DNA from: Ooceraea biroi
Taxonomy: Eukaryota > Arthropoda > Insecta > Hymenoptera > Formicidae
Reading direction: 5' to 3'
NCBI RefSeq assembly: GCF_003672135.1
Contig: NC_039518.1
Coordinates: 2,666,001 to 2,730,000, forward strand
Length of the DNA: 64,000 bases
Position numbers and translations under genes: made by a program. Positions 32,689 through 45,035 of the stretch are shown here, piece by piece. Below the pieces are notes generated by a model, which was given only the letters and a program-made list of their open reading frames with translations, had not been told where the DNA came from and searched no databases. The first letter of the stretch is position 1. Each line of letters starts with the position of its first letter.

Positions 32689-33421
32689 TAGGCGTATAGG
32701 TACGCGCGCGGGCGCGTGTGTGTGTACATGTATAAATATTCCTTTATTTATTAGCTGAGATATATTTAAATTTGATTTTTTCAAACTTTATTTATATTAA
32801 CGGAAATATGCAATAAAATGTACAATGGGCAAACGATGGAAACAATAATGTACGATGGACAAACACACAAGGAGGCAGACAAAATAAGAACAATTCCTCC
32901 ATGAAATCTCCGGATGGTGAGATTCTTCAATTCAATTCAATTCAATCGAAGAATCTCATCATCTGGAGATTTCAGGGAGAAATCGTTCTTATTTTCGTCC
33001 GCCTCCTTGTGCGTTTGTCCACCGTACACATTATTGCTGATTCGTAAGTTGAGTTTTGAAGCGATCGAAACGTTAACGGCACTTGACGAAATCATGAGGA
33101 CCAGAGGAGCAATAAGGAAAAAAGTTGGAACGTCAACTAATTGCACTTTAGTTATAAACAAGGTTTACCTTCACAGTTACCGAGAAAATGAGGAAAACAT
33201 TTTCGTTACCTTCTGTTTAGTTCATGAACATGCTTATTAAAGGTATTGTCGGTATTAGTTTCTAGCAGCGAAATTTGTGAAAACATCCATTTTATTGTTT
33301 CTAAATTGTATTCCGGGTCGACAGTAATTTTCTTATACGGTGTAAAGAGTAAACATTCTGAGAAATATAACCAGGCAGCAAAAAAGCACGACGGACGATT
33401 GTTCTTAACGAGTACGATTAT
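32689..33421. other. SWT1 3' flank and PHYHD1 3' flank
   Basis: AATAAA at 32812-32817 is a plausible SWT1 poly(A) signal. The middle is the palindrome described separately. 33035-33421 shows no gene and probably includes PHYHD1 3' UTR. Confidence 0.45.
32842..33034. repeat. palindrome built from SWT1 exon 7-like sequence
   Basis: Left arm 32842-32930 and right arm 32946-33034 are inverted copies separated by (ATTCA)n-like sequence. Read on the minus strand the right arm gives GGQTHKEADENKNDFSLKSP then DDEIL; SWT1 exon 7 (30894-30968) encodes GQTHEEAVKNKKDFSLKSPD then DEIL. So an exonic piece of SWT1 was copied next to its own gene and then inverted, or both descend from an older duplicate. 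Confidence 0.7.
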
Positions 33422-36400
33422 CTAATTCCTGTAAAGACTCGGGAAACCGCCGGTGGGCGGCTGAAGCCAGTTCTCCTTCGAGTAGGACACGTGTTTCGTT
33501 TCGATCACGTGGAACGTGTAGGCGTGCCTCGACTTCTCGCTCTTGTTCGGGTAAGAGAAGTGAACCACTTGACCGTGGATAAGGATGCACGCTCCTTTGC
33601 GCACCGGCACCGGCCGGAAATTGCTCAGTGGATAGCAGGGCGCCGCGCTGTCGTAGACGAGCAATTCTCGCGAATTCGGATCCTTGTTCCTCACGTAACG
33701 CCTGTGCACCCCGCTCTGGTGCGAACCCGGAGCGATCCACAGGCATCCGTTGTCCTGCGTCGCATCCTCCAACGCGATCCAGAAACCCACGAGCTTCACC
33801 GGTTCGGTGTACAAGTACGAAGCGTCCTGATGCATCGTAACTGTGAGGCAATCATTGTTTTTATTCGATGCGACGATTATCTGTATATATCGTTAACTTG
33901 GATAACCGATGAGAATTAAGTGAATTAAGTTTGATCGTCTTGCACCTTATGTGCAAGTACACTACTCAACAAAAAATAGGGAACACTTTCTAAACCCTAA
34001 AAATTAAGCTATTTTCAAACCACTGAAACTCGGCGAAAAATTATCGTAGGACAAAAATTAAAAAAGCGTTTCAAAGTTTGAAGTTTCAACTTTAACGCGC
34101 TTTCGGTAGATTTTCAAAATTTATTTATCTTTCTTGGTCTATGCTTTAAAAAGGAACACATTGCTCTGTTCCTTACAATTACGTATTTTTGACAACTTAA
34201 AACTCAATAAAATAAATTTCTTTCGAAAAATGCAACTCACGTTCCATAAACTACACCATTTTGCCTACAAAACGCTGTTTTAAAAACTTTCCTACGATTT
34301 GTTTTGACCGAGTTACACGATTTCGAAATTAACCCTATATGTTTTAGAAATAATGTCGTAAGTCGGTGAAAAATCATCGTAGAAAAAAAAATAAAAAATC
34401 GTTTTAAAGCTTGAAGTGTCAGTTTTAACGCGCTATTGGTGATTATAAAAAACTTTTCTATCTTCCTTGTTTGGTGTTAAAACTAAAAATGTTGATTTGT
34501 TCCTTAAAATTACATATTTTTGACACTCTGCAGTTTGATAAAAAACTTTCTTTCAAAAAATTCAACTCACGTTCCATAAACTACACCATTTTGCCTACAT
34601 AACGCTTTTTTTTAAATTTTCCTACGATTTTTATTGACCGAGTTACACGATTTCGAAATTAACCCTATATGTTTTAGAAATAATGTCGTAAGTCGGTGAA
34701 AAATCATCGTAGAAAAAAAAATAAAAAATCGTTTTAAAGCTTGAAGTGTCAGTTTTGACGCGCTATTGGTGATTATAAAAAACTTTTCTATCTTCCTTGT
34801 TTGGTGTTAAAACTAAAAATGTTGATTTGTTCCTTAAAATTACATATTTTTGACACTCTGCAGTTTGATAAAAAAATTTCTTTCGAAAAATTCAACTCAC
34901 GTTCCATAAACTACACCATTTTGCCTACAGAACGCTTTTTTTTAAATTTTCCTACGATTCGTTTTGACCGAGTTACACGATTTCGAAATTAACCCTATAT
35001 GTTTTAGAAATAATGTCGTAAGTCGGTGAAAAATCATCGTAGAAAAAAAAATAAAAAATCGTTTTAAAGCTTGAAGTGTCAGTTTTGACGCGCTATTGGT
35101 GATTATAAAAAACTTTTCTATCTTCCTTGTTTGGTGTTAAAACTAAAAATGTTGATTTGTTCCTTAAAATTACATATTTTTGACACTGCAGTTTGATAAA
35201 AAAATTTCTTTCAAAAAATTCAACTCACGTTCCATAAACTACACCATTTTGCCTACATAACGCTTTTTTTTAAATTTTCCTACGATTCGTTTTGACCGAG
35301 TTACACGATTTCGAAATTAACCCTATATGTTTTAGAAATAATGTCATAAGTCGGTGAAAAATCATCGTAGAAAAAAAAATAAAAAATCGATTTAAAGCTT
35401 GAAGTGTCAGTTTTGACGCGCTATTGGTGATTATAAAAAACTTTTCTATCTTCCTTGTTTGGTGTTAAAACTAAAAATGTTGATTTGTTCCTTAAAATTA
35501 CATATTTTTGACACTCTGCAGTTTGATAAAAAAATTTCTTTCAAAAAATTCAACTCACGTTCCATAAACTACACCATTTTGCCTACATAACGCTTTTTTT
35601 TAAATTTTCCTACGATTTTTATTGACCGAGTTACACGATTTCGAAATTAACCCTATATGTTTTAGAAATAATGTCGTAAGTCGGTGAAAAATCATCGTAG
35701 AAAAAAAAATAAAAAATCATTTTAAAGCTTGAAGTGTCAGTTTTGACGCGCTATTGGTGATTATAAAAAACTTTTCTATCTTCCTTGTTTGGTGTTAAAA
35801 CTAAAAATGTTGATTTGTTCCTTAAAATTACATATTTTTGACACTCTGCAGTTTGATAAAAAAATTTCTTTCAAAAAATTCAACTCACGTTCCATAAACT
35901 ACACCATTTTGCCTACATAACGCTTTTTTTTAAATTTTCCTACGATTCGTTTTGACCGAGTTACACGATTTCGAAATTAACCCTATATGTTTTAGAAATA
36001 ATGTCATAAGTCGGTGAAAAATCATCGTAGAAAAAAAAATAAAAAATCGATTTAAAGCTTGAAGTGTCAGTTTTGACGCGCTATTGGTGATTATAAAAAA
36101 CTTTTCTATCTTCCTTGTTTGGTGTTAAAACTAAAAATGTTGATTTGTTCCTTAAAATTACATATTTTTGACACTCTGCAGTTTGATAAAAAAATTTCTT
36201 TCAAAAAATTCAACTCACGTTCCATAAACTACACCATTTTGCCTACATAACGCTTTTTTTTAAATTTTCCTACGATTCGTTTTGACCGAGTTACACGATT
36301 TCGAAATTAACCCTATATGTTTTAGAAATAATGTCGTAAGTCGGTGAAAAATCATCGTAGAAAAAAAAATAAAAAATCATTTTAAAGCTTGAAGTGTCAG

Positions 36401-39400
36401 TTTTGACGCGCTATTGGTGATTATAAAAAACTTTTCTATCTTCCTTGTTTGGTGTTAAAACTAAAAATGTTGATTTGTTCCTTAAAATTACATATTTTTG
36501 ACACTCTGCAGTTTGATAAAAAAATTTCTTTCAAAAAATTCAACTCACGTTCCATAAACTACACCATTTTGCCTACATAACGCTTTTTTTTAAATTTTCC
36601 TACGATTCGTTTTGACCGAGTTACACGATTTCGAAATTAACCCTATATGTTTTAGAAATAATGTCATAAGTCGGTGAAAAATCATCGTAGAAAAAAAAAT
36701 AAAAAATCGATTTAAAGCTTGAAGTGTCAGTTTTGACGCGCTATTGGTGATTATAAAAAACTTTTCTATCTTCCTTGTTTGGTGTTAAAACTAAAAATGT
36801 TGATTTGTTCCTTAAAATTACATATTTTTGACACTCTGCAGTTTGATAAAAAAATTTCTTTCAAAAAATTCAACTCACGTTCCATAAACTACACCATTTT
36901 GCCTACATAACGCTTTTTTTTAAATTTTCCTACGATTTTTATTGACCGAGTTACACGATTTCGAAATTAACCCTATATGTTTTAGAAATAATGTCGTAAG
37001 TCGGTGAAAAATCATCGTAGAAAAAAAAATAAAAAATCGATTTAAAGCTTGAAGTGTCAGTTTTGACGCGCTATTGGTGATTATAAAAAACTTTTCTATC
37101 TTCCTTGTTTGGTGTTAAAACTAAAAATGTTGATTTGTTCCTTAAAATTACATATTTTTGACACTCTGCAGTTTGATAAAAAAATTTCTTTCAAAAAATT
37201 CAACTCACGTTCCATAAACTACACCATTTTGCCTACATAACGCTTTTTTTTAAATTTTCCTACGATTCGTTTTGACCGAGTTACACGATTTCGAAATTAA
37301 CCCTATATGTTTTAGAAATAATGTCGTAAGTCGGTGAAAAATCATCGTAGAAAAAAAAATAAAAAATCGTTTTAAAGCTTGAAGTGTGTTTTAACGCGCT
37401 TTTGGTGATTATAAAAAACTTTTCTATCTTCCTTGTTTGGTGTTAAAACTAAAAATGTTGATTTGTTCCTTAAAATTACATATTTTTGACACTCTGCAGT
37501 TTGATAAAAAAATTTCTTTCAAAAAATTCAACTCACGTTCCATAAACTACACCATTTTGCCTACAGAACGCTTTTTTTAAATTTTCCTACGATTCGTTTT
37601 GACCGATTTACACGATTTTGAAGTTAACCCTTTTTTTTCTTGAAAAGTAACGTTTACCGCCGACTTTAGCGTTACCCAATGTGTACCACGTGGAGGTTGC
37701 CGGTCGGATTTTGCACATTGTGTGTGTGTGTGTGTGTGTGTCACAGCAGAGATAAGGACCTCACAGTTCGTCACTCCTACAGTATTTAAAGACTCCAAAC
37801 CCTCTCTGTTGTGTGTATGTGTGTGCGCGCGCGCAGACGTGACTTTAATATCGTGTGTTACCTCTTCTTCGATTAATTACCGCTTGTAAGCGCTCTCGCA
37901 TGTTTATGCACCTTTCGCTCGTGCTTTGTGGAATTTCGTGCCAAATTTTTGCGCTTCTTCCAATTGCTTTAAATTATTCGGCTGTTCCTCGAGACGTCTT
38001 AATCGGCGTTCCATTTCGTCCCAAATGTGTTCAATAGAATTTAAATCTGGACGCTCGTCCTCACACGGCCAACGTAACTCGGCGTTTTTTCGAACGACAC
38101 GATATTCCATTACTACCACATCCCGGCAATAGTCCAGATTTAAATCCCATTGAACACATTTGGGACGAAATGGAACGGCGATTAAGGTGTCGCGAGGAAC
38201 AGCCGCATAATTTAAATTAATTGGAAGAAGCGCTCAGACAAATTTGGCATGAAATTCCACAAAGCACGAGCGAAAGGTGCATAAACAGTCGAGAGCGCTT
38301 ACAAGCGGTAATTAATCGAAGAAGAGGTAACACACGATATTAAAGTCACGCCTGCACGCGCGCGCGCACGCACACACGCACACAATGTGCAAAATCCGAC
38401 CGGCAACCTCCACGTGGTGCACATTGGGTAACGCTAATATCGGCGGTAAACGTCACTTTTCAAGAAAAAAAGGGTTAACTTCAAAATCGTGTAAATCGGT
38501 CAAAAAAATCGTAGGAAAGTTTTTAAAAAAGCGTTTTGTAGGCGAAATGTTGTAGTTTATGGAACGTGAGTTGCATTTTTCGAAAGAAATTTATTTTATT
38601 GAGTTTTAAGTTGTCAAAAATACGTAATTGTAAGGAACAAAGCAATGTGTTCCTTTTTAAAGCATAGACCAAGAAAGATAAATAAATTTTGAAAATCTAC
38701 CGAAAGCGCGTTAAAGTTGAAACTTCACACTTTGAAACGCTTTTTTAATTTTTGTCCTACGATAATTTTTCGCCGAGTTTCAGTGGTTTGAAAATAGCTT
38801 AATTTTTAGGGTTTAGAAAGTGTTCCCTATTTTTTGTTGAGTAGTGTAGAAAGAAGTGAGCGATCGAGTTAGTTACCTTCCGATCCTGTCCCAGGATTTT
38901 TGTAAATGTACATCGATTGGCATACCGCTGGCTCTTGGTAGTCGAGTTGGAACGCTGCTTCTTTGACTCTTTCGTCGAAAGTGTACTTTTTGAAGGTAGG
39001 ATGCAACCAGTGGAGAGCATGGCCTATCTGGAAGAAGCGAAATGATGGTGAACGCGATCGAGTGTGTACCTAGTTAGTTTATCGTTACGTATACGAGCCG
39101 TTAAAAGTAAAAAGAATCAAAGTCGTTAAAAGAATTAAAAGAATAATTTTAATTTTAAGAACAATCAAGAATAAAATTAAGGATAATGAAGAATTAAATT
39201 GAAGAATAAATGCCTTTCAATAAATTTCAGAACTCACTTTGTTCAACGACACCCTCGGATGAACTTTCAATTTCCCGTCTTCTTCCAGAGCCTCAGCCTC
39301 GAAGAAGAGACTTATCTTGTTTGCGCTGTCCAAGAAATACTGATCCTTATTCTGTTGTAAATCTATCGTGTTAAATATCTTTCGTTCCGCTTCAGGTGGC

Positions 39401-39495
39401 AGCTTATTTGTGAATTCCTCTCCGGAAGTCCCAAGTTCCTCGATCTCCTCCGGTCGAAAGAAGTCCTCCAGGACGACGTAGCCATTTTTCTCAAA
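33422..39495 (-). CDS. PHYHD1: phytanoyl-CoA dioxygenase domain-containing protein 1 (first exon missing)
   Basis: Three minus-strand exons, 39495-39238, 39027-38877 and 33840-33422, with matching phases give 275 residues from FEKNGYVVLEDFF to the stop; family members are about 290, so a short first exon of about 12 codons is missing. PHYHD1 is an Fe(II)/2-oxoglutarate-dependent oxygenase. Visible: N-terminal FEKNGYVVLEDF; IGHALHWLHPTF; QSMYIYKNPG; iron ligands in MHQDASYLYTEP (His and Asp of HxD); EDATQDNGCLWIAPGSH; distal His in LIHGQVVHFS; 2-oxoglutarate region RHAYTFHVIE; end NWLQPPTGGF. The last intron holds a 4.9-kb Tc1-type element. The first exon must lie right of 39500, possibly beyond the mariner array. 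The visible exons look intact. Confidence 0.9.
34024..37620. repeat. 330-bp tandem array, 11 units
   Basis: Anchor motif AACCCTATATGTTTTAGAAA recurs at 34331, 34661, 34991, 35319 and onward every 330 bp to 37299. The first unit is diverged and resembles the single inverted unit at 38500-38830; the other ten are nearly identical. Alternating variants (CGTAAG/CATAAG, CGTTTT/TTTATT) suggest partial 660-bp dimer spread. Confidence 0.95.
37904..38119 (-). pseudogene. Tc1 transposase C-terminal fragment, left arm
   Basis: The minus strand has RPDLNSIEHIWDEMERRLRR then EEQPNNLKQLEEA, the Tc1-family region around the last catalytic acidic residue (DLNPIEHIWDE in the family). Upstream catalytic parts are absent. 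Confidence 0.7.
38122..38220 (+). pseudogene. Tc1 transposase C-terminal fragment, right arm
   Basis: The plus strand reads PGNSPDLNPIEHIWDEMERR, then LRCREEQPHNLN and a stop. This is the inverted partner of 37904-38119, but keeps the family's DLNPIEHIW where the left arm has DLNSIEHIW. Confidence 0.7.
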
Positions 39496-39593
39496 CTGTT
39501 GATTACACGATCAGCATAAGTAAGTGGTCTTGGTGCGTTTCAAAGTCACGCGCCGTTCGGTGCGAATAAGCATGCAGTACAATTTGAGAGTAC

Positions 39594-39893
39594 ATTCGTT
39601 CTCGTGTCTTGCGCAACTTTTCTGCCTTATTTCGTCAATAAAATGATAAATCATTTTAAATAAGTTTTATTTTTCAAATAAAATGATTAAATATGATAAA
39701 GCATTTTTAAATCAATTTTACTTTTCAAATAAAATGATTTATCGTTTTATATAAGTTTTATTTTTCAAATAAAATGATTTCTCATAAATATATGATAAAG
39801 CATTTTTAAATAAATTTTACTTTTCAAATAAAATAATTTATCATTTTACTGACGAAATAAGGCAGAAAAGTTGCGCAAGACATGAGGACGAAT
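39594..39893. mobile_element. small inverted-repeat element with internal 92-bp duplication
   Basis: ATTCGTTCTCGTGTCTTGCG... (39594-39647) pairs with its complement at 39840-39893. Between them an AT-rich unit ending in TTTTTCAAATAAAATGAT is repeated two to three times with a period near 92 bp. It is probably a MITE; no target duplication was identified. Confidence 0.5.
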
Positions 39894-40157
39894 AACTTGT
39901 GACTTTCGATATTCCAGTACTTTTATCGGGACACCGTGCAGCTATCGCGTAGTGTAAATTCGGATGAATCTATTGGGTTGGCCAAAAAGTAATTGCGTTT
40001 TTTTCCAATAGATGGACATACATGTCTTGAAATGTAACTAACTTCATTCTAAACCGCAAATTCATTATGTAGGTTAACAACTCACAGTTCAAGCTTGTTT
40101 TACAAAAAGAAAGTACACCATTTCGTTAACAATTGTTAGTTTGCCGTCGATTTCAAA

Positions 40158-41183
40158 ATGGAAAATCAAAAAGAACATTTTCCTCATATCTTGTTTTATT
40201 ACTTCCAAAAAGGGAAAAACGCTGTGCAAGCTCATAAAAAGTTATGTCATGTATATGGCGAAGATACTTTAAAACCGCGGCAGTGTCAAAATTGGTTTAC
40301 TAAATTTCGATCTGGAGATCTTAATGTGAAAGATGCACCACGCTCAGGAAGGCCAATCGAAATTGATGATGGCAAAATAAAGGCACTGATCGATTCCAAT
40401 CGGCGTTTAACGACACGAGAGATTGCTGAGAATCTTAACATATCGAAATCGAGTGTTGAAAACCATTTAAAACGACTTGGATACATTAGTAAGCTCGATA
40501 TTTGGGTACCACGTGAGCTCAAAGAAATTCATCTCACTAAGCGTATTGACATCTGCGATTCTCTTTTGAAACGTGAGGAAAATGATCGATTTTTGAAACG
40601 TATGATAGCAGGCGACGAAAAATGGATCGTCTACAACAACGTCAAACGAAAAAGATCGTGGAGCAAGCGTGATGAACCTGCTGAAAGCACTTGAAAAGCA
40701 GATATTCACCAAAGAAAGATTATGCTGTCAGTCTGGTGGGACTTTAAAGGTATTGTGTATTTCGAGCTGCTTGCAAGGAATCGAACCATTAATTCAGACG
40801 TATACTGTCGTCAACTGGATAAATTAAATGATGCCATCAAACAGAAACGTCGAGAATTGGTGAATCGCAAAGGTGTTGTGTTTCACCATGATAACGCCAG
40901 ACCACGTACAAGTTTGGTCACTCGTGAAAAATTGTTGCAGCTTGGATGGGACGTGTTACCACATCCACCATATTCGCCAGACCTGGCACCATCAGATTAC
41001 CATTCGTTTCGTTCTTTGCAAAACGCCTTGAATGGTAAAACCTTTACTGTTGATGAGGATATCAAATCGTTGTTGGAATTGTTTTTTTCTGAAAAAGATA
41101 AAAACTTTTTTGAGCGCGGAATCATGAAGTTGCCTGAAAAATGGCAAAAGATAATCAAACAAAATGGACAATATATTGTTTAA
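40158..41183 (+). pseudogene. mariner transposase, full length with one stop (copy 1)
   Basis: One frame of 342 codons from MENQKEHFPHILFYYFQKGK to ...KIIKQNGQYIV, broken only by TGA at 40692-40694. Helix-turn-helix part IAENLNISKSSVENH; first Asp in AGDEKWIV, second in HHDNARPR, third in PPYSPDLAPSDYHSF (DD34D). RPH is changed to RPR after the second Asp. The length fits mariner transposase. Confidence 0.92.
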
Positions 41184-41262
41184 TAAAGTTTTTGTTTCCC
41201 ATGAAAAATTCGCCTTTTATTTATATTAAAAAAAACGCAATTACTTTTTGGCCAACCCAATA

Positions 41263-42192
41263 TATGGCGAAGATGCTTTAAAACTGCGGCAGTGTCAAAA
41301 TTGGTTTACTAAATTTCGATCTGCAGATTTTAATGTGAAAGATGCACCACGCTCAGGAAGGCCAATCGAAATTGATGATGGCAAAATAAAGGCACTGATC
41401 GATTCCAGTCGGCGTTTAACGACACGAGAGATTGCTGAGAATCTTAACATATCGAAATCGAGTGTTGAAAACCATTCAAAACGACTTGGATACATTAGTA
41501 AGCTCGATATTTGGGTACCACGTGAGCTCAAAGAAATTCATCTCATTAAGCGTATTGACATCTGCGATTCTCTTTTAAAACGTGAGGAAAATGATCCATT
41601 TTTGAAACGTATGATAACAGACGACGAAAAATGGATCGTCTGCAACAACGTCAAACGAAAAAGATCGCGGAGCAAGCGTGATGAACCTGCTGAAAGCACT
41701 TGAAAAGCAGATATTCACCAAAGAAAGATTATGCTGTCAGTCTGGTGGGACTTTAAAGGTATTGTGTATTTCGAGCTGATTGCAAGGAATCGAACCATTA
41801 ATTCAGACGTATACTGTCGTCAACTGGATAAATTAAATGATGCCATCAAACAGAAACGTCGAGAATTGGTGAATCGCAAAGGTGTTGTGTTTCACCATGA
41901 TAACGCCAGACCACGTACAAGTTTGGTCACTCGTGAAAAATTGTTGCAGCTTGGATGGGACGTGTTACCACATCCACCATATTCGCCAGACCTGGCACCA
42001 TCAGATTACCATTCGTTTCGTTCTTTGCAAAACGCCTTGAATGGTAAAACCTTTACTGTTGATGAGGATATCAAATCGTTGTTGGAATTGTTTTTTTCTG
42101 AAAAAGATAAAAACTTTTTTGAGCGCGGAATCATGAAGTTGCCTGAAAAATGGCAAAAGATAATCAAACAAAATGGACAATATATTGTTTAA
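41263..42192 (+). pseudogene. mariner transposase, N-terminally truncated (copy 2)
   Basis: Starts inside the transposase at YGEDALKLRQCQNWF, carries the same TGA (41701-41703) and ends QNGQYIV. GDEKW is changed to DDEKW. The shared stop shows the copies came from one already defective element. Confidence 0.9.
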
Positions 42193-42271
42193 TAAAGTTT
42201 TTGTTTCCCATGAAAAATTCGCCTTTTATTTATATTAAAAAAAACGCAATTACTTTTTGGCCAACCCAATA

Positions 42272-43190
42272 TATGGCGAAGATGCTTTAAAACTGCGGCA
42301 GTGTCAAAATTGGTTTACTAAATTTCGATCTGCAGATTTTAATGTGAAAGATGCACCACGCTCGGGAAGGCCAATCGAAATTGATGATGACAAAATAAAG
42401 GCACTGATCGATTCGAATCGGCGTTTAACAACACGAGAGATTGCTGAGAATCTTAACATATCGAAATCGAGTGTTGAAAACCATTCAAAACGACTTGGAT
42501 ACATTAGTAAGCTCGATATTTGGGTACCACGTGAGCTCAAAGAAATTCATCTCACTAAGCGTATTGACATCTGCGATTCTCTTTTGAAACGTGAGGAAAA
42601 TGATCGATTTTTGAAACGTATGATAACAGGCGACGAAAAATCGATCGTCTACAACAACGTCAAACGAAAAAGATCGTGGAGCAAGCGTGATGAACCTGCT
42701 GAAAGCACTTGAAAAGCAGATATTCACCAAAGAAAGATTATGCTGTCAGTCTGGTGGGACTGTGTATTTTGAGCTGCTTGCAAGGAATCGAACCATTAAT
42801 TCAGACGTATACTGTCGTCAACTGGATAAATTAAATGATGCCATCAAACAGAAACGTCGAGAATTGGTGAATCGCAAAGGTGTTGTGTTTCACCATGATA
42901 ACGCTAGACCACGTACAAGTTTGGTCACTCGTGAAAAATTGTTGCAGCTTGAATGGGATGTGTTACCACATCCACCATATTCGCCACACCTGGCACCATC
43001 AGATTACCATTCGTTTCGTTCTTTGCACAACGCCTTGAATGGTAAAACCTTTACTGTTGATGAGGATATCAAATCGTTGTTGGAATTGTTTTTTTCTGAA
43101 AAAGATAAAAACTTTTTTGAGCGCGGAATCATGAAGTTGCCTGAAAAATGGCAAAAGATAATCAAACAAAATGGACAATATATTGTTTAA
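42272..43190 (+). pseudogene. mariner transposase, truncated (copy 3)
   Basis: As copy 2, with the same stop (42710-42712). A small deletion near 42758 removes about four codons of the WWDFKGIVYFEL segment, and SPDLAP is changed to SPHLAP. Confidence 0.9.
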
Positions 43191-43268
43191 TAAAGTTTTT
43201 GTTTCCCATGAAAAATTCGCCTTTTATTTATATTAAAAAAACGCAATTACTTTTTGGCCAACCCAATA

Positions 43269-44198
43269 TATGGCGAAGATGCTTTAAAACTGCGGCAGTG
43301 TCAAAATTGGTTTACTAAATTTCGATCTGGAGATTTTAATGTGAAAGATGCACCACGCTCGGGAAGGCCAATCGAAATTGATGATGACAAAATAAAGGCA
43401 CTGATCGATTCGAATCGGCGTTTAACAACACGAGAGATTGCTGAGAATCTTAACATATCGAAATCGAGTGTTGAAAACCATTCAAAACGACTTGGATACA
43501 TTAGTAAGCTCGATATTTGGGTACCACGTGAGCTCAAAGAAATTCATCTCATTAAGCGTATTGACATCTGCGATTCTCTTTTAAAACGTGAGGAAAATGA
43601 TCGATTTTTGAAACGTATGATAACAGACGACGAAAAATGGATCGTCTGCAACAACGTCAAACGAAAAAGATCGCGGAGCAAGCGTGATGAACCTGCTGAA
43701 AGCACTTGAAAAGCAGATATTCACCAAAGAAAGATTATGCTGTCAGTCTGGTGGGACTTTAAAGGTATTGTGTATTTTGAGCTGCTTGCAAGGAATCGAA
43801 CCATTAATTCAGACGTATACTGTCGTCAACTGGATAAATTAAATGATGCCATCAAACAGAAACGTCGAGAATTGGTGAATCGCAAAGGTGTTGTGTTTCA
43901 CCATGATAACGCTAGACCACGTACAAGTTTGGTCACTCGTGAAAAATTGTTGCAGCTGGGATGGGATGTGTTACCACATCCACCATATTCGCCAGACCTG
44001 GCACCATCAGATTACCATTCGTTTCGTTCTTTGCAAAACGTCTTGAATGGTAAAACCTTTACTGCTGATGAGGATATGAAATCGTTGTTGGAATTGATTT
44101 TTGCTGAAAAAGATAAGAACTTTTTTGAGCGCGGAATCATGAAGTTGCCTGAAAAATGGCAAAAGATAATCAAACAAAATGGACAATATATTGTTTAA
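43269..44198 (+). pseudogene. mariner transposase, truncated (copy 4)
   Basis: As copy 2, with the same stop (43707-43709) and further changes near the C-terminus (DEDMKSLLELIFAEK). It is the last unit before flanking DNA. Confidence 0.9.
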
Positions 44199-44277
44199 TA
44201 AAGTTTTTGTTTCCCATGAAAAATTCGCCTTTTATTTATATTAAAAAAAACGCAATTACTTTTTGGCCAACCCAATA

Positions 44278-45035
44278 GAAATGATTTGCTCGCGCAAGAA
44301 TTCGATCCATGAAACAAGGCAGTCGCGCGAAGCGGTTTTCAAGTTTGAACGAAGTTTCAGCTTTAATTCGATCATCAATCAATCATTCGGCCATTGGAGC
44401 GCTGTGCCCGTGCTTTCGCCGATGTTTTAAGCGATGCACATTGCATGGTTCTTTATAAATAGATCGCAGCCGATAAAGATATCTAAGAATAGTCACGGGC
44501 ATCGCCTGCTTTAAAGGGCAAACAGGATTCTCTCCTCGAGTTCCGCGTTTTTCCGTTTACGCCCACCGCATTAACTAACGCCGATCACGCAATCAGATCG
44601 CGACGTGCACATGTCGTCCGACATGTCAGGAAAGTAGCAAATTGCCTCAGTACTCGTCGCACAGTCGCGTTAGATGAACTCTCGCGTGCTAGATGAACGT
44701 CCGAGATTAGCCTGCAACGCGGAAAATTAAGCAATTAAAAGAAAGCTTTCTCGACGGCGCCCGGCTTATCCGCGAGGAACAAATGTGTCAGTCGACCGAA
44801 TGCATTTCTGGATGAAGAGCCTCTCGTACATGTCGCTTCATTATTCGTATCTTAATAGCTTTACTTTCTCGTGTGGATAATTGCATCCAGCTTTCGAAAA
44901 TTTCCTTTGCTCGATTGCCGTAATCGTGAGTCGTCGTATGTACAAAATGCTATCGCATTTTTAATTCCTTTCTCGGATATTATTAATTACTAATTTGCCA
45001 GATTGGTCGATTAAAGGACTTTTCAAAAAAAAATC
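44278..45035. other. no gene recognised
   Basis: Mixed-composition sequence upstream of PHYHD1. It might hold the missing first PHYHD1 exon or promoter, but I could not find an ATG with a matching donor site. Confidence 0.35.

Larger units (their letters stand above)
33960..38846. mobile_element. Tc1-type element with one arm expanded into a 330-bp array
   Basis: Ends CACTACTCAACAAAAAATAG (33960) and its complement (38846) are flanked by TA (33958-33959, 38847-38848), the Tc1/mariner duplication. The element is palindromic: arms 37640-38050 and 38131-38470 mirror each other and both carry part of a transposase. The outer right arm has one copy of a subterminal unit; the outer left arm has eleven. 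The right end lies 30 bp from PHYHD1 exon 38877-39027. Confidence 0.85.
39973..44275 (+). mobile_element. mariner tandem: one full copy plus three 5'-truncated copies
   Basis: Copy 1 (39973-41260, 1288 bp) is complete, with ends TTGGGTTGGCCAAAAAG... and complement. Each later unit (41263-42269, 42272-43266, 43269-44275) starts at the internal position TATGGCGAAGATGC, equivalent to about 40254, and runs to a right terminal repeat. The flanking TA is at 39971-39972 and 44276-44277. The structure fits one mariner inserted at a TA inside another, followed by unequal exchange with a period near 1009 bp. Copy 3 lacks 12-14 bp. Confidence 0.9.

Noticed and set aside
33405..33851. 148-codon minus-strand frame overlapping the last PHYHD1 exon
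   Set aside because: It is the shadow frame of the exon; the PHYHD1 frame has the conserved iron and substrate residues.
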